64,000 nt of DNA from Alphaproteobacteria bacterium (GCA_016124255.1 WGOB01000017.1:1-64000), one strand, 5' to 3'. Counted from the first letter of the stretch, positions 19,669-29,119 are shown. Notes: generated by a model from the sequence alone, not told the origin. Program-made: numbers and translations.

Positions 19669-20799
19669 TCAGAGCGGCTGCGTGGAGATCGCTTCTTGCT
19701 GGCTGAGGCCGCTGACCGTGATCCGGAAGTCTTCGAAGATCTCGGTCGCTTCTGGACCTTCCATCAGCGGCAGGCGTCCGGGCGGAAACCGAAACCGCCA
19801 GAACGTGTCGAGATGCTTGATCACCCCCACGGCCTCGCCGAGATCGAGAAACATTTCCGGCGCCTTCAGCAGGAAGCTCCGGAACGCCGCCGGCCTGCCT
19901 TCCTGAAGCGCGCGAAACGCCTCGTCATACTTGGAAAGCGCGGCGTTGATGCGCCGCATCGTCGATCCCATGAGCTTTATGACGATTTGGCGTGCGGAAT
20001 TCACCGCCGCCAGCTCTTCTCTCCCGATATTGATCACCCGCGCCGATAAGATGCTTCGCGAGAGTTCGGGCAGGCGCTCACCCCATTCCTGGATCGACCA
20101 TTTGTAGTAGAGGAAGCCCTTCCATGCGAAGACGCCTTCGCGATACTCATCGCCCGAGAGCCGCAGCGTCGCGCGCAACGGCTCCAGGCTCTGCGCCGTT
20201 TCATCCGTCATCAGCTTGAGCGCGAGCCGCTCCGACAGCGTCGCCGCGCCCGCGCCCTCGCTCTTGAACGCAAGCTCCACAAGCTGCGCGATCTGGCTCG
20301 TCACGAAGGACTGCATCTTCGCCATGTCGGCCAACGACACGTCGAAATAGCACCGCGCCGGCTCCCGCCCGATCTGTCTCAATCGCTCACGCATCAGGAA
20401 CGGATCGAAAGAGGGAAGTGCGTCCACGACCGCCAGCACATCCAAGTCGGCGGCGAGGTTGGACGAATCGACGACGCCGATCTTCGCCGTCAGCCGCTTC
20501 TGAAAGTCCGGCTCGTCGATAAAGACGTACTGGCCGCCCAAGCGCAGATCACCGGGGTCGAACGGAAACAGGACCTTGGTTGCGGTGAGCCGCATGCCCT
20601 TGAAGATGTTTCGCTCATTGTGCCGCAGCGTGTGCTTGAGAATGATGGAATGGTTGAGCGCCTCGGTGCGGAAGAAGGGCCTGGAACGGAACTCGTCCGT
20701 ATCGCCGAACTTCTCCGCGACGAGCGCCAAGTCCAGCACACGGGTCGTCGAAGCCGTTGGCCGCAGATTGCCCAGGTTTCTGAGATGCGGATTCGCCAT
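19669..20799 (-). CDS. Hypothetical protein (no family recognised)
   Basis: 376 aa ORF with plausible ATG start (MANPHLRNLGNLRPTASTTRVLDLALVAEKFGD...). Confidence 0.7.
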   Translation of the reverse strand: MANPHLRNLGNLRPTASTTRVLDLALVAEKFGDTDEFRSRPFFRTEALNHSIILKHTLRHNERNIFKGMRLTATKVLFPFDPGDLRLGGQYVFIDEPDFQKRLTAKIGVVDSSNLAADLDVLAVVDALPSFDPFLMRERLRQIGREPARCYFDVSLADMAKMQSFVTSQIAQLVELAFKSEGAGAATLSERLALKLMTDETAQSLEPLRATLRLSGDEYREGVFAWKGFLYYKWSIQEWGERLPELSRSILSARVINIGREELAAVNSARQIVIKLMGSTMRRINAALSKYDEAFRALQEGRPAAFRSFLLKAPEMFLDLGEAVGVIKHLDTFWRFRFPPGRLPLMEGPEATEIFEDFRITVSGLSQQEAISTQPL

Positions 20800-20891
20800 G
20801 CAAGCCCCCAAGAGCGCGACTTTGGAGCGTCCGCGGTTAACAGTGATTTAGTCGCGGTTCCGAATTCGGCCTGCCGCCAGCGGGCCCCTCG

Positions 20892-22505
20892 TCAGGGCGC
20901 CTGCAGGGCGCGAATGTCGTCCAGCAGCGCATCCGGCCGGACCGGCCTCCCGAGATAGCCGCCGAGCAGATCGGCGGGCGCAAGCGTCCCGCCATGATGG
21001 AAAAGCCCGGCGGAGGTCTCCGCGTACCATTGCGCATTGCCGGCGTCGAACGCGCCAATGCGCGACCGGATGCGCTGGCGCAGATCCGCGGTGACGAACG
21101 CGCCGAACGCGTAATTGGTCATGTAGCCGGGTTCATCGACCAGTTGCCCCCTCACCGCCCACCACGAAAGCTCCGGGTGCGGAACGATATTGAGATGCGC
21201 CTCCGTGATCTCCGTCCACACGCGGTTGGGGTCGCGCGATGGATCGTCCGCCATGCGCATTTCGAACAGCCCCCACGCAATATCCAGCATCACCGGGCCG
21301 AGGCGCGCGCGCCGCCCGTCCGCGGCCGCGGACGCGCAGCCCAGATAGCGCGCCTGCCACGACGGCTCATAGACGCTCCACGCGGTGACGTCGGCGATCG
21401 CTTCGACCACCGTGGTCAAATCGTCCGGCAGTAGCAACGAGGGCCGCGCGCGCATCGCCGCGAAATGCGCGACGTGCCCGAACTCGTGCGCCAGTTCAGC
21501 AGATGCGCCGAGGCCGCCGGAATCCAGCACCACCGAGACCCGAATGGTCGCAGGCCGCCATGCGCCCTCGACCATCCGGCCGGTCGTCGTGAAGTCGGCG
21601 AAATCGACGGGCGACATCCCGGGCCGGCGCCCCACGTCCTGGATCACGTTGAGCGCATCGATCGGCGCGCCGAGGTCGCTGAAGAAGCGCGCATTCGCGT
21701 CGCGAACCGCCTCGACCGGCGCGCAGGCCTCCACAGCCCGAGCGCCCTGCGCGTAAGAATGGCGGAAATCCCATGGTTCGATCGGGTCGCCGGGGCTCGC
21801 CGCGCGCCACGCCTCCAGCGCCGCGATCAGCCATGCTTCGCCCGCGCCGCGCGGGATGCCGAGCGCCGCTTCGGCGTTGAGGATCGTGGCCTGCATGCGC
21901 GGCGCGCGCGCCGCGACGAGACGGCGATAGGGGCTGCTTGCGCTGTTGTCGCCGTTCACCGCCCGCCAGAGCGGCGACAGCGCCAGGAACAGCGCGCGTC
22001 GCCGCGCCGCCGGGGCCGCGTGCTCCAGCTGCTGCAGCACTGAAATGCGCGCATGGGTTTCGCCTTCGAACGCGATGGAATCGCCGATGCTCGAAAAGCA
22101 CGCGTAGAGCGCGCCGCTCAATTGGTCCGGCGATAGATCAGCACGCGGCGCGTCCGCGCATGTCGCTTCATGAGTGTCCGCGCGCGCCTGGCGGTAGGCG
22201 AGGCCGGCCTGCATCGCGGCCAGGGAGCGCCGGGACCCTGCGTCGTCGCCCGCGGCGATGCGCCCGAGCATGCCCGCGAGCGCCGCCGCCGCGGCATCGT
22301 ACTGCCGCGCCCAATGCGCGCGGTCTCGCCCGTCGACCGTGTGCACAATGCCGCTGTCGATTGTGTCGATCGCGCCGGCCGCATCCAGGAAGTCCGCGTA
22401 GCGGCTCTCCGCCGCGTCCAGGCGGGCGTGCGCGCACGCCGTCAGCCCGAGGGCGGCGACGCACGCCAGCCCCGCCGCGATCATCCAGGAGCCAAGTCGT
22501 CTCAT
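20892..22505 (-). CDS. Putative zinc metallopeptidase lipoprotein (gluzincin, M3/M32-like C-terminal half)
   Basis: Signal/lipobox MRRLGSWMIAAGLACVAALGLTACAHA; HExxH in ELAHEFGHVAHF followed by VVEAIADVTAW; PGYMTNYAFGAFVTADLRQRI. Confidence 0.75.
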   Translation of the reverse strand: MRRLGSWMIAAGLACVAALGLTACAHARLDAAESRYADFLDAAGAIDTIDSGIVHTVDGRDRAHWARQYDAAAAALAGMLGRIAAGDDAGSRRSLAAMQAGLAYRQARADTHEATCADAPRADLSPDQLSGALYACFSSIGDSIAFEGETHARISVLQQLEHAAPAARRRALFLALSPLWRAVNGDNSASSPYRRLVAARAPRMQATILNAEAALGIPRGAGEAWLIAALEAWRAASPGDPIEPWDFRHSYAQGARAVEACAPVEAVRDANARFFSDLGAPIDALNVIQDVGRRPGMSPVDFADFTTTGRMVEGAWRPATIRVSVVLDSGGLGASAELAHEFGHVAHFAAMRARPSLLLPDDLTTVVEAIADVTAWSVYEPSWQARYLGCASAAADGRRARLGPVMLDIAWGLFEMRMADDPSRDPNRVWTEITEAHLNIVPHPELSWWAVRGQLVDEPGYMTNYAFGAFVTADLRQRIRSRIGAFDAGNAQWYAETSAGLFHHGGTLAPADLLGGYLGRPVRPDALLDDIRALQAP

Positions 22506-22574
22506 CGCGGGTCCGTCTCTCGCCGCCGCTTACCGCCCCGTCCTGTTTCTGTCCATGCGCGCAAACGCGGATCG

Positions 22575-23015
22575 CTAGGAACTCCGCGTGCGCGTCACGA
22601 TCACCGCGGCCGCGGAAAGCAGCAGGATCGCGCCGGCCTCGAACAGGATGTTCTCCGGCGCCATCTCCTTGCCCTGGATGACGATGAGCCGCGCCAGTGC
22701 GGTGATGGCGATAAAGATCGGATAGACGAAGAGCGAGCCGCGACGCGTGTAGAAGACGGAGATCATCCCCATGACTTCCAGGTAGAGAAACATGAGCAGG
22801 ATGTCCGCCAGGTCCACGCTCTGTTCATCGACCACCCGCCGCACCTCCAGGCCCGCCGCCGCAATGGTCAGAAACGCAATCAGGATCAGGAGGCCGCGCT
22901 CGATCCACAAGAAGGCGGCCGGCGCCAGCCCCCGTGCGCGCGCCCCCTCGGAATCGTCCGGCGTCCCGGCTTTTGAGGCGTCGTTCGGATCGTGGCGCAG
23001 CGGATCGTGGCTCAT
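22575..23015 (-). CDS. PsiE-family (phosphate-starvation-inducible) membrane protein
   Basis: LADILLMFLYLEVMGMISVFYTRRGSLFVYPIFIAITALARLIVIQGKEMAPENILFEAGAILLL. Confidence 0.8.
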   Translation of the reverse strand: MSHDPLRHDPNDASKAGTPDDSEGARARGLAPAAFLWIERGLLILIAFLTIAAAGLEVRRVVDEQSVDLADILLMFLYLEVMGMISVFYTRRGSLFVYPIFIAITALARLIVIQGKEMAPENILFEAGAILLLSAAAVIVTRTRSS

Positions 23016-23076
23016 GGCGCCATCGTCCACACAGACCGGAGTTGTTGCAAGGCCGGCGCGGCGCCATAAGGCAAGG

Positions 23077-24135
23077 ATGGCGCTGGATATTCTCACCAAC
23101 AAATCGGACCTGCGCGATCTCCGTGCAGCGGAAGTCGCTCTGCCGCCGCTGCAAGAGGGCGAGGCGCGGCTGCGGATCGACCGTTTCGCGCTGACCGCGA
23201 ACAACATCACCTATTCCGCGATCGGCGAGCGGTTCCTCTACTGGAAATTCTTCCCCACGGCGGATGCGGGCTTTGGCCGATCGCCGGTCTGGGGGTTCGC
23301 CGACGTCGAAGACTCGCGCGCGCATGACGCTCCCGCAGGCGCGCGCTTGTGGGGCTATTTTCCGCTCGCGACGCACCTTGTGGTGACGCCGGTGCGCGGC
23401 GGCGAGACGGGATTCTTCGATGGCGCAGCGCACCGCGCCGAGCTGCCGCCGATCTACAATAGATATGAGCGCGTCCCCGCCGCCCCGGCGCACGAGGAAG
23501 CGTTGACGGCGCTCTTCCGCCCGCTCTTCGGCACGTCTTTCCTGATCGACGATCATCTCGCGGACTCGAACTTCTTCGGCGCGGAGATGGCGGTGTTCGC
23601 CAGCGCCTCGAGCAAGACCGCCCTTGGCGCGGCGTGGCTCGCGCGCAAGCGCCATCGCGCCGAGATCGTGGGCCTTACGTCGGCGCAGAACCGCACGTTC
23701 GCGGAGCGCAGCGGCGCCTACGATCGCGTCTTCGCCTACGAAGAAGTGGAATCCTTGCCGCGCAAACCCGCACTTCTCGTGGACATGGCGGGAAACGCGC
23801 GCGTCCTGCACGGCGTCCACGCGCATCTCGGCCCGGCGCTCCGGCATTCCATTACGGTGGGACTGACGCATTGGGATTCCCCGCCCGTCGCCGCGCCGCC
23901 GCCTGGCGTTGCGCCCACGATGTTCTTTGCGCCCGACATCGGCGCGGCGCGCGCACGCGCCTGGGGCGCCGACGTGTTTCAGGATCGCCTCCGCGCGGCT
24001 CAGTCCGAATTCCTGGCCGCCTGCGATTGGCTGGTCGTGGACGAAGCGCGCGGCGTGGCGCCCACGGTCGCCGCCTGGCGCGCATTGCTCGACGGGGCGG
24101 TGGCGCCGGAGCGCGGATTGATCCGCGCGCTTTAG
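23077..24135 (+). CDS. DUF2855 family protein
   Basis: RFALTANNITYSAIGERFLYWKFFP...GRSPVWGFADVEDS; FASASSKTALGAAWLARKR. Confidence 0.8.
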   Translation: MALDILTNKSDLRDLRAAEVALPPLQEGEARLRIDRFALTANNITYSAIGERFLYWKFFPTADAGFGRSPVWGFADVEDSRAHDAPAGARLWGYFPLATHLVVTPVRGGETGFFDGAAHRAELPPIYNRYERVPAAPAHEEALTALFRPLFGTSFLIDDHLADSNFFGAEMAVFASASSKTALGAAWLARKRHRAEIVGLTSAQNRTFAERSGAYDRVFAYEEVESLPRKPALLVDMAGNARVLHGVHAHLGPALRHSITVGLTHWDSPPVAAPPPGVAPTMFFAPDIGAARARAWGADVFQDRLRAAQSEFLAACDWLVVDEARGVAPTVAAWRALLDGAVAPERGLIRAL

Positions 24136-24222
24136 CGGGCCAGAGCGCGACGCACACCATCCGTGTACGGCGCACATCGCGTTCACGCGGCGCCCCGCGT
24201 CCGCATACACTGAACCGGCGCA

Positions 24223-24292
24223 CGCGCGCCGGTTTAGCAGGCGGCGGCGCGCAAACAACAACGCGCCGGTTTGGCGGGCGGCGGCGGCGCAA
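24223..24292 (+). repeat. Two tandem copies of a ~33-nt GC-rich motif downstream of tRNA-Ile2
   Basis: cgcgcgccggtttagcaggcggcggcgcgcaaac (24223-24255ish) and cgcgccggtttggcgggcggcggcggcgcaa (24262-24292); inverted third copy at 37109-37145. Confidence 0.75.
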
Positions 24293-24307
24293 GTGCAAAA
24301 AAATAAG

Positions 24308-24380
24308 TGGGCCCGGCAGGACTCGAACCTGCAACCAGACCGTTATGAGCGGCCGGCTCTAACCATTGAGCTACGGGCCC
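24308..24380 (-). tRNA. tRNA-Ile2 (anticodon CAU)
   Basis: Minus strand GGGCCCGTAGCTCAATGGTTAGAGCCGGCCGCTCATAACGGTCTGGTTGCAGGTTCGAGTCCTGCCGGGCCCA; cloverleaf with CTCATAA anticodon loop; body resembles lysidine-type Ile2 rather than elongator/initiator Met. CCA not encoded. Confidence 0.9.
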
Positions 24381-24669
24381 GGCGCGCAAACGTCGCCGTC
24401 GGCGCAGGCGATGTTCGCCTACCACCGCGTCCGCGCAGCGGGAAGGGGCGCTGCGGCGCGGCGCGTGGTTTCACATTGATCGGCGTGGCGCTTTGGTGTA
24501 CGCACACGCCCCCGCGATTGGCGCGGCTTTTTGGAGACGGCAATGCAGACATGCGCATCCCCGCCGTCGGGCGGGAAGCGGCGACCAGCAAAACGCGGCG
24601 GATGCCGCGTCGGCTGACGACGATCGCCGCGTCGAACAGAGCGCGCGCCTCGGCGCGCATCCGCACATC

Positions 24670-25887
24670 ATGATTCTGGAGACGTCCGCGCCGCACGCGT
24701 GGACGTGGATTGAGATGCCCACGCTGGTTCAGCGCGCGCCCGCGCGCGAAGAGTCCGCGCCCATCGGTGCGCGCCGCGACGGCGCGCGCGCCGCGCGCAT
24801 CGAAGCGCAGCTCAAGCGCTTCCGCCCCGGCGTGCAGCTGCGCGTGCGCGCGCTCGCGTCGCGCCACCCGCGCCTGGCCGACCTCGCCTGCGCGTTCCCC
24901 GCGTTGCTGGTCGCGCTCGCGTTTCCGCGGGCGCGCGCCGATGCGCGCGGCGGGATCGACGCGATCATCGCGGGCGCCCCGCTCGCGGAGGCCGCCGCGC
25001 GCGCATGCACGCCGCTCTGGCTGCGCAAGGCGCCGCCGGAGGCGTTCGCTGCGTCGCTCCCGCTCCTGCCTGACGGCCGCGATTTTCGCCGCCGCATCGC
25101 CAACCACGTGCCGCAGCGCTGGCGCAACGGCCCGGTCTGGCTCAACGCCGTCGCCAATCTCGCGCGCTGGGCGGGCGAGGCGGCGGCGCTGTGGATCGCA
25201 CGCGAACTGTCGCGCGAGTTCGCAGACCCGCACGGGGGCCGCCGCTTCGAGGATTGGCGCCTGTTCGCACTCTGGATCTGGCACAGCGGCCGCGACGGCG
25301 GGATCGCGCGTGCGCTGATCGACACGCCGTTCGATTCCGCCATGCGCTTGAGCGCCGCCAACGCCGCCGCCTACGCGTTCCGCGAAGGGCTGTTGTGCTG
25401 CTACAGTCTCGCCGTCCTGCCGGTGGAGGATCCTTGGCTCCCGGCCGGCGAACGCGACGGCTACGCCTTCGTGCCGCTCCTCACCGCTGACGCGATCGTC
25501 GCCGAAGCGCGAGCAATGAATCATTGCGTGCGCAATTACGGCGAGGACGTCGCCCTCAATCGCAACCGGCTCTATTCGATCCGGCACGAGGGGGCGCGCG
25601 TGGCGACGATGCGGCTCTACACGCCGCCGCGCCATCCGCTGCCGCAGATCGCCGAACTGCAGGGGCCGGACAATCACGCCGCGCCCATCGCCGTGTGGCT
25701 TGCGGCGCGCCGTTTTGTCGACAGTTGCGACCCCGCAGCGCTCGAACTCACGCCGCGCCGCTGGGACGACGCCGCGCTCTCGCCGCCGGCGTGGCGCGCG
25801 CTCTGGCGCGAGTATTGGCTCGCCATGCGCCGCGTGCCCGACTGGCTCCCGCTCGCGGGAACCCGGGCCCACATCCACGCGCTCTGA
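24670..25887 (+). CDS. PcfJ-like protein
   Basis: C-terminal AMNHCVRNYGEDVALNRNRLYSIRHEGARVATMRLYTP..QIAELQGPDN, typical of the PcfJ domain. Confidence 0.75.
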   Translation: MILETSAPHAWTWIEMPTLVQRAPAREESAPIGARRDGARAARIEAQLKRFRPGVQLRVRALASRHPRLADLACAFPALLVALAFPRARADARGGIDAIIAGAPLAEAAARACTPLWLRKAPPEAFAASLPLLPDGRDFRRRIANHVPQRWRNGPVWLNAVANLARWAGEAAALWIARELSREFADPHGGRRFEDWRLFALWIWHSGRDGGIARALIDTPFDSAMRLSAANAAAYAFREGLLCCYSLAVLPVEDPWLPAGERDGYAFVPLLTADAIVAEARAMNHCVRNYGEDVALNRNRLYSIRHEGARVATMRLYTPPRHPLPQIAELQGPDNHAAPIAVWLAARRFVDSCDPAALELTPRRWDDAALSPPAWRALWREYWLAMRRVPDWLPLAGTRAHIHAL

Positions 25888-25940
25888 CAAGCGCGCGCGC
25901 CTTCACAGCGCCCGCGCGCTGAAGGACAAAGAAACGGATG

Positions 25941-26033
25941 CGACGCTGCAGGAAGGCGCGCCCTCGCGCGCCGGTCACGCCAATGGCGCGCCTCCACGAC
26001 TAGGGTCTCCGTCACGGCGCCGGCGCGCCAAGA
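25941..26033. repeat. Intergenic repeat, copy A (pairs with 27786-27878)
   Basis: cgacgctgca...gcgcgccggtcacgccaatggcgcgcc...cgactagggtctccgtcacggcgccggcgcgccaagaa; near-identical blocks in copy B. Confidence 0.8.
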
Positions 26034-26101
26034 AGCGAGCGGCGCGCCAACACGAGCGCGCGCGCCTTCACAGCGCCGGCGCGCCGCCATAAAGTGATGC
26101 A

Positions 26102-26416
26102 ATGAAAGCAGTCGTCGCCTGCGCTGCGCTCGTCGCCCTTGCGGGATGCGCCACGCCTTGCCCGGACGCAGCGCCCGAGCGCGCCGCCGCCCGCTACGCT
26201 TGCGCCGACGGCGCCCGCCTCGACGTCACCTTCGACCGCGCCGCCGGCCGCGCGTTCGTCTCCGAAGACGCCGGCGCCTCGATCGAACTGCCGGTGCAGA
26301 TCTCCGGCTCCGGTTTCCGCTACGCCGAAGAGGGCGTCGAGATCCGCGGCCGCGGCGACGAACTGCTCTGGACCTCGCAGGCCGGCCGCCAGGTGTCCTG
26401 CCGCGCCATTGGTTAA
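26102..26416 (+). CDS. MliC-like (C-type lysozyme inhibitor) lipoprotein
   Basis: Lipobox LALAGCA; ARYACADGARLDVTFD...GSGFRYAEEGVEIRGRGDELLWT. Confidence 0.8.
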   Translation: MKAVVACAALVALAGCATPCPDAAPERAAARYACADGARLDVTFDRAAGRAFVSEDAGASIELPVQISGSGFRYAEEGVEIRGRGDELLWTSQAGRQVSCRAIG

Positions 26417-26558
26417 TCCTGACGCGCCTGTCACGAACGGCCTGCCGCCTCACAATCGCCTGACGTCCGCTTCTTAAGGGGGCGGGTCTGGGCTAAAATG
26501 GCCTTGCGCGAGGGGATTTGTGTCAGGTCCGGGGCGCCGTCCCCGAGGAGGATGGAAC

Positions 26559-27056
26559 ATGCGTGTTTTCTTGATTTCTGCCGCGCTGGCTGGCGCGGTG
26601 GCGCTGTCTGCGTGCGAAACCACGGGCGGCTATGGCGGGGGCGGCGGCAGCCAGCTGTCGCGCTGCGGCCAGAACGCCGTCGCCGGCGCTGTGGTCGGCG
26701 GCTTGATCGGCCTGGCCACCGCCCCGCGCGGCAATCGCGGTGAGAACGCCGCCATCGGCGCAGCGGTCGGCGGCCTCGGCACTTACGCCGTCTGCTCGTG
26801 GCTCCAGGCGCGCGACCGCGCCAACATCGAACGCGGCTATCAGCAAGCGCTCGCCGAGAACCGCTCGGTGAACTCCAGCTGGCAAAGCGAAGAGGGCGAT
26901 AGCCGCGCCGTCTACGTCAATCCGCCGACGGCGTCGGACCGCGGTCCCGAGTGCCGCCGCGTGACCGCGACTGTGCAGCATCCGGAATACGGCCGCCAGG
27001 AGCTGCCCCCGGAAACCTATTGCCGCAACGCGATGGGCGAGTGGGTGCCGGTCTAG
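26559..27056 (+). CDS. Glycine-zipper-type lipoprotein
   Basis: Lipobox ALSAC; AVAGAVVGGLIGLATA...AAIGAAVGGLGTYAVC. RBS gaggagg upstream. Confidence 0.8.
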   Translation: MRVFLISAALAGAVALSACETTGGYGGGGGSQLSRCGQNAVAGAVVGGLIGLATAPRGNRGENAAIGAAVGGLGTYAVCSWLQARDRANIERGYQQALAENRSVNSSWQSEEGDSRAVYVNPPTASDRGPECRRVTATVQHPEYGRQELPPETYCRNAMGEWVPV

Positions 27057-27077
27057 GCGTCGCGCCATGACATGGGA

Positions 27078-27115
27078 GGCGCCGGCGGCAGAAACGTCGC
27101 CGGCGCCTTTTGTTT
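27078..27115 (+). terminator. Rho-independent terminator
   Basis: Perfect 10-bp stem GGCGCCGGCG/CGCCGGCGCC, 10-nt loop, then TTTTGTTT. Confidence 0.85.
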
Positions 27116-27131
27116 GGCCCCGCGACAGCGC

Positions 27132-27344
27132 CTAATCCTTTTCGTACTTGAAGCTCACGGCGAGCTTGGTGCGGAACATGTCGATCTCGCCGTTTTCCTT
27201 CAGCGTCACGTCCATGTCCTTGACCTCGGCCACGCGCAATTCCCGGAGTGTGGCGGCGGCGGCCGTCATCGCCTCCCTGGCTGCGTCCTCCCAGCCCTTT
27301 TTGGAGACGCCGATAATCTCGATGATCTTGTAGACGCTGCTCAT
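27132..27344 (-). CDS. Dodecin family protein
   Basis: MSSVYKIIEIIGVSKKGWEDAAREAMTAAAATLRELRVAEVKDMDVTLKENGEIDMFRTKLAVSFKYE. Confidence 0.95.
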   Translation of the reverse strand: MSSVYKIIEIIGVSKKGWEDAAREAMTAAAATLRELRVAEVKDMDVTLKENGEIDMFRTKLAVSFKYEKD

Positions 27345-27458
27345 GGTCTCCTCCCTGGTTGGCCCGGTTTGGTGGCGGGGAGGAGCGTTCGGCCAGAAGC
27401 CGCCGGCGTCAAGCGCCGACGGCTCCGGTTTGGGGTCAATCTGCGAGCGGGGGCTGGC

Positions 27459-27566
27459 TCACGCGACCATCGCCTGAGGCAAGCCCGCCGCCTGCACGCT
27501 CACGACCACCACCAGCGCGAACACGATCGCGCAAACGGCTGTCCAACGAGCATTGCGGGCGAACAT
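27459..27566 (-). CDS. Small single-TM peptide (35 aa), putative
   Basis: Below ORF-track cutoff: MFARNARWTAVCAIVFALVVVVSVQAAGLPQAMVA* with a strong SD (GAAGGAGGCCCATC-ATG). Confidence 0.45.
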   Translation of the reverse strand: MFARNARWTAVCAIVFALVVVVSVQAAGLPQAMVA

Positions 27567-27785
27567 GATGGGCCTCCTTCCATGGCCAGGCGGGGGGTTC
27601 CGTCCGGCGCCGCCCTCTAGCGGCGTCCCCTTTGAACCATGCCCGCGTCGATGCCGCGGTGACGCCCGTCACGCGTTTTGTCGCAGCTGTCGCACCCTCG
27701 TTCACCCGCCGTTCAGACCGTCGTCGTTCTGTATAATCCGTATACGGAATAAAGCGGCGCGCATGCGGGCTGAAGGCCCGCGGTC

Positions 27786-27878
27786 CGACGCTGCAAACGA
27801 CGCGCCCGCGCGCGCCGGTCACGCCAATCGGCGCGCCAAGACGACGGGGTCTCTGTCACGGCTCCGGCGCGCCAAGAA
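27786..27878. repeat. Intergenic repeat, copy B (pairs with 25941-26033)
   Basis: cgacgctgcaaacgacgcgcccgcgcgcgccggtcacgccaatcggcgcgccaagacgacggggtctctgtcacggctccggcgcgccaagaa. Confidence 0.8.
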
Positions 27879-27913
27879 AACCGCGCGTCTCCTTCGCCGC
27901 GCCTGCGCGCTGC

Positions 27914-28921
27914 TCAAATCGTCACCACGATCTTCCCGAAGTGCGTCCCGCTTTCCTCGTGCCGGAACGCATCCGCGAGCGCCGCCAACGGAAAGGCCTT
28001 ATCCAGCACCGGCTTCAGCCCTGTCGCCTCCATCCCGCGCACCATGTCCTCCTGGTGCTCGCGCGCGCCCACCGTGATCCCGATGAGCCGGATCTGCTTG
28101 CCCATCAGCATGGCGGTGCTCACATCGCCCGCAAATCCCGCGAGCACGCCGATCAGCGAGATGTGGCCCCCGATCCGGCACGCCGCGATCGATTGCGTCA
28201 GCGTGCCCGCGCCGCCGATCTCGACAATGTGGTCGACGCCGCGCCCTTGCGTGAACGCCTGCGCCGCGAGCCCCCAGTTCGGCTCGGATTTGTAATTGAT
28301 GGTGTGATCCGCGCCGAGCGCCTTCAGCCGTTCTATCTTCGCGTCTGAGGCGGAAGTGGCGATCACCGTTGCGCCTGCGGCCTTCGCGATCTGCAGCGCA
28401 AAGATCGAGACGCCGCCCGTGCCCTGCACCAGCACCGTCTCCCCGGACTTGAGCCCGCCTTCCACCACCAGGGCCCGCCACGCCGTCAGCCCCGCGCAGG
28501 GCAGGGTGGCGGCTTCCTCGAAGCTCATGTGCTGCGGCGCGCGCGTGAACGATGTCGCCGGCGCGGTGACCTGCTCACGCGCGTAGCCGTCCGTGCGGTC
28601 GCCGGGCACCGCGCGCAGTTTCCCTTGCGCCGGGCTCCCCGAAAGCCAGTCGGGAAAGAAAGTCGATATCACCCGGTCCCCGACCGCGAACGCCCGCACG
28701 CCCTCGCCAACAGCCGTCACCTCGCCCGCGCCGTCCGACATCGGGATGCGCCCCTCGTCCGCCTGGATCACGCCCTTGACCACGAGATAGTCGTGATAGT
28801 TGAGCGAGTTTGCATGCAGCCGCACGCTGATTTCGCCTGGCCCGGGCGCTGGCGCAGCGGCGGCGTCGAGAAAGAGATTGTCCAGTCCCCCAGGCTTCTT
28901 CAGCCGCATCGCCTTGCCCAT
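27914..28921 (-). CDS. Zinc-type alcohol dehydrogenase-like / MDR oxidoreductase
   Basis: LHANSLNYHDYLVVKGVIQ; VLVQGTGGVSIFALQIAKAAGATVIATSASDAK; HISLIGVLAG. Confidence 0.92.
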   Translation of the reverse strand: MGKAMRLKKPGGLDNLFLDAAAAPAPGPGEISVRLHANSLNYHDYLVVKGVIQADEGRIPMSDGAGEVTAVGEGVRAFAVGDRVISTFFPDWLSGSPAQGKLRAVPGDRTDGYAREQVTAPATSFTRAPQHMSFEEAATLPCAGLTAWRALVVEGGLKSGETVLVQGTGGVSIFALQIAKAAGATVIATSASDAKIERLKALGADHTINYKSEPNWGLAAQAFTQGRGVDHIVEIGGAGTLTQSIAACRIGGHISLIGVLAGFAGDVSTAMLMGKQIRLIGITVGAREHQEDMVRGMEATGLKPVLDKAFPLAALADAFRHEESGTHFGKIVVTI

Positions 28922-29119
28922 CGCCGTCTCCTCTGAACAAACCGCGACTGTCGCGGCGCCCGCGGCGTCAACGCAAGGCGGGCCTGACCGACAACCCCGC
29001 GCACCGGCGCGATGCTTGCATCGTTCCCTCGCTGCGCGTGGGTGGTTGGGGCGATCGGTTCCCTGGTCTAGACCCCTGCGCGAGGGACGGCGCCGCGGCG
29101 CATCGGGACGGAGCGGAGC

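Noticed and set aside
24293-24673. Plus ORF beginning MQKNKWARQDSNLQPDRYERPALTIELRAR
   Set aside because: Antisense translation of tRNA-Ile2; classic artefactual ORF.
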